Shown here one piece after another: positions 1 to 5,418 of a DNA stretch of 7,652 nucleotides. The DNA lies in the NCBI GenBank assembly GCA_011330545.1, contig DRQI01000524.1, forward strand, positions 1-7,652. The letters run 5' to 3'. Source of the DNA: Flavobacteriia bacterium. Lineage in GTDB: Bacteria; Bacteroidota; Bacteroidia; Flavobacteriales; Flavobacteriaceae. Every line of letters begins with the position of its first letter. Within the stretch, counting starts at the first letter, position 1. The translations under genes and the position numbers were made by a program. The notes under the pieces are model-generated. The model saw only the letters and a program-made list of their open reading frames with translations, had not been told where the DNA came from and ran no database searches.

Positions 1-2
1 GG

Positions 3-752
3 TTTTCGATGACTTGGTTTATCGAAAAAATGGTACAACAAGGTTATATTGTAGTTTCGGTAGGCCATTACGGAAACACTACTTTTAATAAAATTCCGCG
101 CGAATTTGTAAAATGGTGGGAACGTGCCATTGACATACAATATGTTCTTACAAAGGTACTGAATGATGAAAAAATCAGAGCAAAGATTGACACTTCAAAA
201 ATAGGAGGTGTCGGCTTTTCATTGGGCGGATATACCAATATCGCCTTAGCGGGAGGATATGTTGACAGAAATCAACGCGAAAGCCGGCAATCGAAAAACA
301 ATCGGGAAATGCCTCCCGAATTTCCTAAAACAGAAGAAATAATCGATTTTGATACCGATAGCTTAATTGTTGCCTCCTATAACAAATACAAAGATCAAGT
401 TAAAGACAATAGGATAAAAGCATTTTTTGTAATGGCACCGGCCATTGGCTTTGGGTTTTATTCAACAGAACAAACCAAGACAATTACAGCACCTGTTTTT
501 ATCGTTGCCGGCAAAGGAGATACCAATACTCCCATTGAGTACAATGCACAAAATTACCACCGGTTGATAAAAGATAGCCAACTATATCTTTTCGGCAAAC
601 ATGTAAACCATTATGTATTCTTAAACGAAGCTACCGATTTTGGCAAAGAGATATTGCCCCGGTTAACCGTTGACCATCCAACAGTAAATCGAAAAGCAAT
701 TCATAAAAAAACCGTAGAATTGGCAATTGATTTTTTTAAGAAAAACCTGTGA
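3..752 (+). CDS. Alpha/beta hydrolase, dienelactone hydrolase / PAF-acetylhydrolase-like (5' partial)
   Basis: Probable serine esterase or lipase-like hydrolase of the alpha/beta fold; the substrate cannot be read from the sequence. Numbering from the Met at base 9, the nucleophile elbow is G69-F-S71-L-G73, with S71 the likely nucleophile. D171 in AGKGDTNTP is the likely acid, and H201 in HVNHYVFLN is the likely catalytic His. The order and spacing fit predicted dienelactone hydrolases (COG4188) and PAF-acetylhydrolase-like proteins. The reading frame stays open to the left edge, and the first strand and oxyanion-hole region (HG motif) that normally precede the 'GYIVVSV' strand are absent. 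The ATG at 9 is therefore probably internal, and the true start, along with any signal peptide, lies outside the window. The stop overlaps the start of the next gene by 4 bases, which suggests co-transcription with the AraC regulator. Fold and triad are fairly secure; function is not. Confidence 0.85.
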   Translation, partial: FSMTWFIEKMVQQGYIVVSVGHYGNTTFNKIPREFVKWWERAIDIQYVLTKVLNDEKIRAKIDTSKIGGVGFSLGGYTNIALAGGYVDRNQRESRQSKNNREMPPEFPKTEEIIDFDTDSLIVASYNKYKDQVKDNRIKAFFVMAPAIGFGFYSTEQTKTITAPVFIVAGKGDTNTPIEYNAQNYHRLIKDSQLYLFGKHVNHYVFLNEATDFGKEILPRLTVDHPTVNRKAIHKKTVELAIDFFKKNL

Positions 753-1609
753 TTGCACTAGAAAGTATTACCAATGATTCTCCACAATTTTCCAGTCAAC
801 TGGAAAACAAAATACTGTATACCAATCATAGCGAAGATATTTCAATTGACTATACATCTACCTATACATTAAAATATGTTATTGAAGGCACTAAGCACTA
901 TCAGTTTAACAATCAGAATGTTATAGTATCTAAAAACCAATATGTACTATTTAATAACAACAAAACAATTCATACAGAAGCACAAAAAGGCACCAAAGGC
1001 TTGTCTTTCTTTCTATCCCCCGAATTGGCAACTGAAATTTACAATTATCATACCGGTGATAATTCACAAAAATTTTCGTTAGCGTTTTATGAATGTGCAC
1101 AAGTAAAATCAGAAAATAACATCGGGTTCTGGTTAGATAAAATAACACGCCTATTGATACAAGGGGAGCTCAGTTTTCACCAAAATATCGATGACTTATT
1201 TTTAAAGTTATCTGAAGCCATTATTAAAGAACAAATAATTATTGACGGCAAATTTAGTAAACTCAATATTATAAAATACAATACTAGAAATGCATTGTAC
1301 AAATTTGTCGCTTTAGCCAAAGAATTTATCAACGATAATAGTAATGATTCTGTTTCACTCAATATAATTAGCAATAACATTGGTATTAGTAAATACTATT
1401 TACATAGAATTTTTAGCGAAGTTACCGGCTACACACCTTTAGAATACCTCACCTTTACCCGCTTAACAAAAGCAAAAAACAAATTAAAAAATTCTAAAGA
1501 TACCATCTTCGAAATTGCTATAGAATGTGGTTTCGAAAACACCTCCTATTTTTCAACTGTTTTTAAAAATCATATTGGCTGTTCTCCTTCACAGTACAGA
1601 ATAAAATAG
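749..1609 (+). CDS. AraC-family transcriptional regulator
   Basis: A 286-residue DNA-binding regulator. The C-terminal ~100 residues form a typical AraC/XylS double helix-turn-helix. HTH1 spans about 201-222 (SLNIISNNIGISKYYLHRIF) and HTH2 about 251-272. The family signature ends in GFENTSYFSTVFKNHIGCSP followed by QYR near residue 284. The N-terminal ~100 residues (YVIEGTKHYQFNNQNVIVSKN region) look like the cupin-type sensor domain of such regulators; the ligand is unknown. The start is GTG at 749, within the GTGA overlap with the upstream stop. There is no in-frame ATG in the N-terminal region and no obvious Shine-Dalgarno, which is usual for Bacteroidota. Translational coupling suggests it responds to, or controls, the hydrolase operon (inference). 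Base composition is very AT-rich: 14 of 60 G/C at 1201-1260 and at 1321-1380. Confidence 0.92.
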   Translation: MIALESITNDSPQFSSQLENKILYTNHSEDISIDYTSTYTLKYVIEGTKHYQFNNQNVIVSKNQYVLFNNNKTIHTEAQKGTKGLSFFLSPELATEIYNYHTGDNSQKFSLAFYECAQVKSENNIGFWLDKITRLLIQGELSFHQNIDDLFLKLSEAIIKEQIIIDGKFSKLNIIKYNTRNALYKFVALAKEFINDNSNDSVSLNIISNNIGISKYYLHRIFSEVTGYTPLEYLTFTRLTKAKNKLKNSKDTIFEIAIECGFENTSYFSTVFKNHIGCSPSQYRIK

Positions 1610-1613
1610 CATT

Positions 1614-1646
1614 AGGCCTGCCTGATTGTAGAAACCAGTCAGGCCT
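1614..1646 (+). terminator. Imperfect stem-loop after the AraC gene, possible terminator
   Basis: AGGCCTG (1614-1620) pairs with CAGGCCT (1640-1646). The stem continues after one mismatch as CTG/CAG (1622-1624 with 1636-1638), and after another mismatch as TT/AA, closing a short loop. It starts 4 bases after the AraC stop, where a terminator is expected. The right arm is followed by GAGAAATAAGC rather than a T-run, so a classic intrinsic terminator on the + strand is not supported. It could be a mRNA-stabilising hairpin, or even a palindromic operator. Confidence 0.4.
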
Positions 1647-1690
1647 GAGAAATAAGCAAGATTTTAAAAATACTTTGAAAAACCGCTCGC

Positions 1691-1699
1691 TATTTTTGT
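1691..1699 (+). promoter_or_regulatory. Candidate Bacteroidota -7 promoter element for the metallophosphoesterase
   Basis: TATTTTTGT matches TAnnTTTGY exactly. It would place the transcript start near 1703-1706, about 20 bases before the ATG at 1723. That position argues against the upstream TTG at 1675 as the start codon, since it would precede the promoter element. No TTG/TTTG is found at the expected 17-23 bases upstream; the nearest TTTG, at 1674-1677, is only 13 bases away. In an AT-rich gap a single match can arise by chance. Confidence 0.4.
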
Positions 1700-1722
1700 G
1701 TTCATTGAGAATACTAATAGTT

Positions 1723-2439
1723 ATGCTTACGCGAATTGCACACATTGCCGATACTCATTTAGACGAAGAATTACCGGCCAAAATCGGCATAAAAACAAGA
1801 ACCCATTTAAAGGCCGTTTTAAATGCTATAAAAAAAGAGAATATCTCTAAAATTATTTGTACCGGAGACATCGGAAAAGGAAACGGAATCGCCTATTTTT
1901 TTGAACAATTAAACCCTTTTTCGCTTTCAATTACATTAGGAAACCACGATACTTTTTCTCAAATTTCAAAACACTATACGAACGGAATTCACGCCAAATC
2001 GCAAAAACTATACAGCAGTATTGAAAAAGATACCTTAAAATACATTTTTTTAGATTCTTCAGCAGGAAGCATCGACAAACAACAGTTACATTGGCTTCAA
2101 AAAGAATTGATATCTTCAAAGCCCATTCTCATTTTTATACACCATCCGGTTATCGGCCTCCGGTTAAAAGTAGATGAAATCGGAAAGTTGAAAAATCGCG
2201 ATGCCCTTCTCCGTCTTTTAGAAAATTGCAACAATGATATCACCCTCTTTTGCGGACATTATCACATGGAAAGTGAAATAACACATAAAAATATCAAGCA
2301 ATATATTACCCCTGCCGTATCTTTTCAGATAAAAAAATTACACGATAAAATTGAACTAAACACCACATTTTTCGGCTATAGAATCATCGAAATAGAAAAT
2401 GATACCATCAGTTCTAACGTCCGGTTTCTTACAAACTAA
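1723..2439 (+). CDS. Calcineurin-like metallophosphoesterase (CpdA/Icc-like)
   Basis: A 238-residue binuclear-metal phosphoesterase, complete by motif content. Numbering from the ATG at 1723, the motifs run in the expected order: D10-T-H12, G48-D49, G73-N74-H75-D76, H140-H141-P, and G178-H179-Y-H181. This is the layout of the Icc/CpdA branch, whose known members hydrolyse cyclic nucleotides or other phosphodiesters; the substrate here cannot be assigned. There is no signal peptide or membrane segment, so a cytoplasmic location is likely. I chose the ATG at 1723 over an in-frame TTG at 1675 because the extra 16 residues precede the first beta strand (RIAHIADTH), and because a promoter-like TATTTTTGT lies between the two. 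The small membrane gene follows after 6 bases, so the two are probably one transcription unit. Confidence 0.9.
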   Translation: MLTRIAHIADTHLDEELPAKIGIKTRTHLKAVLNAIKKENISKIICTGDIGKGNGIAYFFEQLNPFSLSITLGNHDTFSQISKHYTNGIHAKSQKLYSSIEKDTLKYIFLDSSAGSIDKQQLHWLQKELISSKPILIFIHHPVIGLRLKVDEIGKLKNRDALLRLLENCNNDITLFCGHYHMESEITHKNIKQYITPAVSFQIKKLHDKIELNTTFFGYRIIEIENDTISSNVRFLTN

Positions 2440-2445
2440 AAAAGC

Positions 2446-2658
2446 ATGCAAAACAAAAAACAATCATTTATTGAAGCGTTGCTAAATGTGTTGATAGGTT
2501 CATTCGTTTTTTTCGTCTCTTTATACATAATATTTCCTATTTTAGGAATAGAAAGCAATACAGAAAAGAATAGTATCCTATCCATATATTTTACAAGTTT
2601 GAGTATCTTAAGAAATTATTTATTGAGGCGCTATTTTAATAAAAAACATCAAATGTAG
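2446..2658 (+). CDS. Small two-helix membrane protein, phage-associated DUF7220-like
   Basis: A 70-residue protein with a short basic N-terminus (QNKKQS), a first hydrophobic segment around 12-33 and a second around 44-56. The tail is strongly basic (LRRYFNKKH). The pattern is QS-x2-EA-x2-N-x2-IG early, FP-x-LGI at 30-35, and FT-x2-S-x2-R-x-Y-x2-RR-x-FN at the end. I recognise it from a small uncharacterised family frequent in phages and prophages, which I recall as DUF7220 (the name is from memory). Molecular function is unknown. It starts 6 bases after the metallophosphoesterase stop and probably shares its transcript. No other phage genes are visible nearby. Composition is AT-rich (14 of 60 G/C at 2521-2580). 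Confidence 0.8.
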   Translation: MQNKKQSFIEALLNVLIGSFVFFVSLYIIFPILGIESNTEKNSILSIYFTSLSILRNYLLRRYFNKKHQM

Positions 2659-2724
2659 TTTTGGTTACCGAAAAACGCAATCTAATGAGTTCATCTGAAA
2701 AACAATAAAACTGTAACGTAAAAA

Positions 2725-3621
2725 ATGGTGAAAAAAAACCGTATTGGAATTTTAGGCATCGGAGCCATAGGCTCAGTAATTGCTTCTTTGTTACACCAAA
2801 CAGCAGCTTATAAACTTCATTATTATCACCGCTCCATTAAAAAGAATATTAAAATAAGCGTCGACAATAAAACGATAACAATCCCTATCCGTACAGAAAC
2901 TAGCGTTGATAGTGCCCCTGATTTAGATTGGCTGCTAATTTGCCTCAAAGAACATCACTATGCAACAGCTACCCATTGGTTTGAGAAACTGATAGGCCCA
3001 AAAACCAACGTTGCCATCATCAGAAACGGTATCAACCTAAAAGAGCCTTTATTACCATTTACCCCCGAAGAAAATATGGTTGAATGTATGATTGATTGCC
3101 CCGTGCAACCCAGTGAAAATGGTTATTACCGGCAATTAAAAAAACCCATGATTACAGTGCCTGCAAATGCCTTGGCAATTACTTTTCAAAGTTTGTTTGA
3201 TGCCCACCAATGTCAAGTTACCATCAGTTCAACTTTTAAAACCGAAAGCTGGAAAAAACTATGCGAAAGTGCTACCCTCGGTGCCATTCTTTGTTTGAGT
3301 GGTGAAACCTGTTGGATTTTTAAAGACAAAAAATTACAATTACTATATCGAAATATTCTCCGAGAAACAGTACAAGTAGCCATCGCTGACGGTGCAAATA
3401 TCGAAGAAAATACCTTTATAGATGAGATGCTCACCAAATTGCTTCGATATCCTAATAATAAAGGGAGCTCTATGCTCACAGACCGATTGAACGGAAAGCC
3501 CATAGAACTCGGTGCCAAAAACGGAATCATCGCTAAACTGGCAACACAATACCATCTCAAAACCCCACTCAACGATTTGATAACTATATTACTAACACAT
3601 ACAAATTTTGGAAATTCATAA
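2725..3621 (+). CDS. Ketopantoate reductase-like NAD(P)-dependent oxidoreductase (ApbA/PanE fold)
   Basis: A 298-residue two-domain oxidoreductase. The N-terminal Rossmann domain carries G11-x-G13-x-x-G16 after a beta strand (RIGILGIGAIG), and N101-G102 matches the family NG turn. The C-terminal helical domain has W176-K-K178-L, where K178 aligns with the catalytic Lys of E. coli PanE. It also has S248-S-M-x2-D253, with E261 in the substrate-binding region, and a final TP. PanE reduces 2-dehydropantoate to pantoate for CoA synthesis. Here the Asn four residues after the catalytic Lys (N180 in E. coli) is replaced by Ser182 and the 'NPLTA' segment is diverged, so a related 2-oxo-acid or other substrate is possible. 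The ATG at 2725 is used; GTG at 2728 is an alternative. The 66-base gap upstream has only a weak TAGTTTTG promoter-like match over the previous stop. The gene overlaps the GNAT start by 14 bases. Confidence 0.85.
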   Translation: MVKKNRIGILGIGAIGSVIASLLHQTAAYKLHYYHRSIKKNIKISVDNKTITIPIRTETSVDSAPDLDWLLICLKEHHYATATHWFEKLIGPKTNVAIIRNGINLKEPLLPFTPEENMVECMIDCPVQPSENGYYRQLKKPMITVPANALAITFQSLFDAHQCQVTISSTFKTESWKKLCESATLGAILCLSGETCWIFKDKKLQLLYRNILRETVQVAIADGANIEENTFIDEMLTKLLRYPNNKGSSMLTDRLNGKPIELGAKNGIIAKLATQYHLKTPLNDLITILLTHTNFGNS

Positions 3622-4045
3622 CAACGAGTATACCATTACTACCGATAACAATAACTTAAACCTCACATTTATCCATAACTTCTTAACCCATGAATCCGAT
3701 TGGAGTCGTGGAATTTCTTATGATACCGTAAAAACATCCATAGAAAATTCTTTGAATTTCGGACTGTTCCACAACGGGCAACAAATTGGGTTTGCACGGG
3801 TAATATCTGATTTTGCTACCATTGCTTATGTAGGTGATATCTTTATCCTCAAAGCATACAGAGGCCTAAAACTGAGCAAATGGTTAATGGAAGTTATTAT
3901 GAGCCACAGAAACTTACAAGGTTTGAGGCGTTGGATTTTATTGACTGACACGGCCGATTGGTTGTATAAAAAATACGGATTTACCCAACTGCCAAATCCT
4001 GAAATTTATATGGAAAAACACAATCCGAAAGTGTATCAACAGTAA
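3608..4045 (+). CDS. GNAT-family N-acetyltransferase
   Basis: A 145-residue acetyl-CoA-dependent acyltransferase of the single-domain GNAT type. The features visible are W32-S-x-G35 near the N-terminus, the central strands 'GLFHNGQQIGFARVISD' (52-68) and 'IAYVGDIFIL' (72-81), the acetyl-CoA loop 'YRGLKLSKWLM' (84-94), and the terminal 'LYKKYGF' helix-strand. This matches the uncharacterised GNATs in which Y-R-G-x-G-L-S-K-W is usual; the acceptor substrate is unknown. Oddly, the second loop glycine is Lys88 here. The start is TTG at 3608, inside the end of the upstream oxidoreductase. An in-frame stop at 3593-3595 limits any extension, and no in-frame ATG precedes the conserved region, so translation is probably coupled to the upstream gene. 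It is followed by a convergent non-coding interval. Confidence 0.88.
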   Translation: MEIHNNEYTITTDNNNLNLTFIHNFLTHESDWSRGISYDTVKTSIENSLNFGLFHNGQQIGFARVISDFATIAYVGDIFILKAYRGLKLSKWLMEVIMSHRNLQGLRRWILLTDTADWLYKKYGFTQLPNPEIYMEKHNPKVYQQ

Positions 4046-4083
4046 AAAAACACGCATTTAATATAAACTTTTACACGTGAATT

Positions 4084-4132
4084 TGACATAGCCAAAAGCT
4101 CATATACATTTATGATTCTCAGCGCTATGTCA
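4084..4132. terminator. 9-bp inverted repeat, possible transcription end of the GNAT unit
   Basis: TGACATAGC (4084-4092) and GCTATGTCA (4124-4132) are perfect inverted complements around a 31-base AT-rich loop. The right arm is followed by TTTCTCT, a weak T-rich tail in the + direction, 39 bases after the GNAT stop. The long loop makes it an atypical intrinsic terminator. It may instead belong to the neighbouring repeat, since its right arm shares the TGTCA motif at that element's left end. Confidence 0.35.
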
Positions 4133-4220
4133 TTTCTCTATTGAAATTAATTGAGATTCCCTGCCTTTTGCCGGTAGGTAGGTTCACTCCTCTCGTCCCT
4201 CATTGCGTTCTGAATGACAT
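4127..4220. repeat. Candidate dispersed intergenic repeat with inverted ends
   Basis: The block begins ATGTCATT (4127-4134) and ends AATGACAT (4213-4220), exact inverted complements about 94 bases apart. Inside are GAGATTCCCTGCC (starting near 4151) and a GGTAGGTAGG stretch that can pair imperfectly with CCTGCC. From my knowledge, flavobacterial intergenic repeats often have the form 'GAGATTCC...GAATGACA' with an internal hairpin, and this looks like a degenerate copy. No transposase is present, and no second copy lies in this window, so repeat status is inferred. Confidence 0.45.
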
Positions 4221-4373
4221 TTAACAATTAAATATTTGATAAACAGAAAGTTATAATTATGCCGAACTCACATTTTACAATTCCGACTAAGGGAAGTATG
4301 GCTGACTAGCCAGTCTATTCAGTAAATAGGAAATCTCGAGTTAAACATTTCTTCAACGGTAAAATCAAAACAA

Positions 4374-5345
4374 CTATGAATCCTCCAAAGAATATTGCAA
4401 CGTAACATACACCGGAAAGTGGTCGCTATACCCACCTTGATGCCATTTGCCGATATAGGTTCTAAACGGACTCCCTTTGCGTTTGCCTTTCCATTCTTTT
4501 AAAAAATAATCGTCAAAAACCGCTGCCTGTTTAAAAGCCGGGACCTTCACCGAAGTATCAAAAAAGTTTTTACTCAAAATAATCTGGTCAAATAAAAGCC
4601 ATTCGTCATCGTATTTTAAACTACCATTGCCTTTATCGATAATAGACTCAAAAGGGTTGTAAAATTGTTCGGTTACCAAATACTGTTTGATACTGGTATT
4701 CCGCGGCCCGTCATTAAAATCGCCCATAATGATGATCTTAGCGTTTTCGGTTGTATCATTAATGGTAGCAATAATTTCATGGTTTAGCTTCGCGGCTCCA
4801 ATACGTTTGTGCTCTGTTTCTGCCGTTCCTTTGCGTCTCGAAGGCCAATGGTTTACTATAAAATAGAACAGTTCGCCTTTTAGTTTTCCTTTTACCCATA
4901 AAATATCTCTTGTGTAATCACGCTGCCCTTCCTCATCGTATAATAATAAGGTAACTGTTTTAGAATCAAGATATTCAAAATATTTTTTCTGATATAAAAA
5001 GGCTACATCAATACCGCGTTCATCGGGCGAATCATAATGTACTATGCCATAGTGAAACCCTCGCAGCTTTTTTGAATTTACCAAATCGGTAAGCACCTGC
5101 AAGTTTTCAACCTCTGCCAATCCGATAACAATCGGTGCCGTATTACTTTCGTCAGTTCCTATTTGCGAAATAACAGCACTCAGCTTTTTTATTTTTCGTT
5201 GGTATCGTTTGGCATTCCATTTTTTTCTGCCTTCAGGCGTAAAATCGTCATCCAAGGTATTGGGGTCGTCATAAACGTCAAATAAATTCTCCAGATTATA
5301 AAATGCAACGGTATACAGGTTCTCAGGTGTGGTAGTTTCGCTCAA
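4374..5345 (-). CDS. Endonuclease/exonuclease/phosphatase (EEP) family protein
   Basis: A metal-dependent phosphodiesterase or nuclease-fold protein of 323 residues from the chosen start. EEP motifs appear in order: F-Y-N17-L-E-N, G-L-A-E78-V-E-N, D-E-R110-G-I-D113, V-N165-H166-W-P-S-R170, G208-D209-F-N211-D, and S307-D308-H309-F-P. All the expected catalytic and metal-binding positions are present, so it is probably active; the substrate (DNA, RNA, phospholipid or small phosphoester) is unknown. No signal peptide is visible, so it appears cytoplasmic, whereas many Bacteroidota homologues carry a leader. The frame has no ATG near its 5' end. I chose TTG at 5343-5345 because the alternative TTG at 5373-5375 lies inside a promoter-like TATTTTTGT on this strand. 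The gene is divergent from hflX and convergent with the GNAT gene. Confidence 0.87.
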   Translation of the reverse strand: MSETTTPENLYTVAFYNLENLFDVYDDPNTLDDDFTPEGRKKWNAKRYQRKIKKLSAVISQIGTDESNTAPIVIGLAEVENLQVLTDLVNSKKLRGFHYGIVHYDSPDERGIDVAFLYQKKYFEYLDSKTVTLLLYDEEGQRDYTRDILWVKGKLKGELFYFIVNHWPSRRKGTAETEHKRIGAAKLNHEIIATINDTTENAKIIIMGDFNDGPRNTSIKQYLVTEQFYNPFESIIDKGNGSLKYDDEWLLFDQIILSKNFFDTSVKVPAFKQAAVFDDYFLKEWKGKRKGSPFRTYIGKWHQGGYSDHFPVYVTLQYSLEDS

Positions 5346-5371
5346 AATGCTTAGATATAAAACCCGAAAGT

Positions 5372-5380
5372 ACAAAAATA
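5372..5380 (-). promoter_or_regulatory. -7 promoter element for the EEP-family gene
   Basis: Read on the minus strand, this is TATTTTTGT, an exact match to TAnnTTTGY. The transcript would start near 5365-5368, about 20 bases before the proposed TTG start at 5345. No good TTTG is seen at the -33 distance. It directly abuts the -33 element of the divergent hflX promoter, so the two promoters may compete for RNA polymerase. Confidence 0.5.
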
Positions 5381-5415
5381 TTTGTTTATCGCATCGCTAA
5401 TCTCATTACCTTTGC
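5381..5415 (+). promoter_or_regulatory. Bacteroidota sigma-A promoter of hflX
   Basis: TTTG at 5381-5384, a 22-base spacer, then TACCTTTGC at 5407-5415 gives both elements of the TTTG / TAnnTTTGY consensus at an accepted spacing. The ATG at 5419 follows the -7 element by only 3 bases. The predicted transcript start therefore falls at or beside the first codon, implying a leaderless or nearly leaderless hflX mRNA. Confidence 0.7.
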
Positions 5416-5418
5416 CTT

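Larger units (their letters stand above)
4046..4373. other. Non-coding convergent intergenic interval
   Basis: This 328-base interval lies between the 3' ends of the GNAT gene (+) and the EEP-family gene (-). I see no ORF with coding character on either strand; the ATG at 4111 reaches a stop after ten codons. It contains a 9-bp inverted repeat at 4084-4132, a repeat-like block at 4127-4220, and a small hairpin TGGCT-GACT-AGCCA at 4299-4312. No arm on the minus strand is followed by a clear T-run, so I cannot place the minus-strand terminator. Confidence 0.7.

Noticed and set aside
1675..1722. Extended TTG start for the metallophosphoesterase, 16 residues longer
   Set aside because: The extension precedes the first conserved strand, and a promoter-like TATTTTTGT lies within it. 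The ATG at 1723 fits the family N-terminus.
3213..3572. Minus-strand open frame of 119 codons inside the ketopantoate-reductase-like gene
   Set aside because: It is antisense to a gene with clear family motifs, it has no recognisable domain, and its length is explained by the codon pattern of the real gene.
4299..4312. TGGCT-GACT-AGCCA hairpin as a terminator for the EEP-family gene
   Set aside because: The stem is only 5 bp, lies over 60 bases from the stop, and has no T-run on the minus strand.
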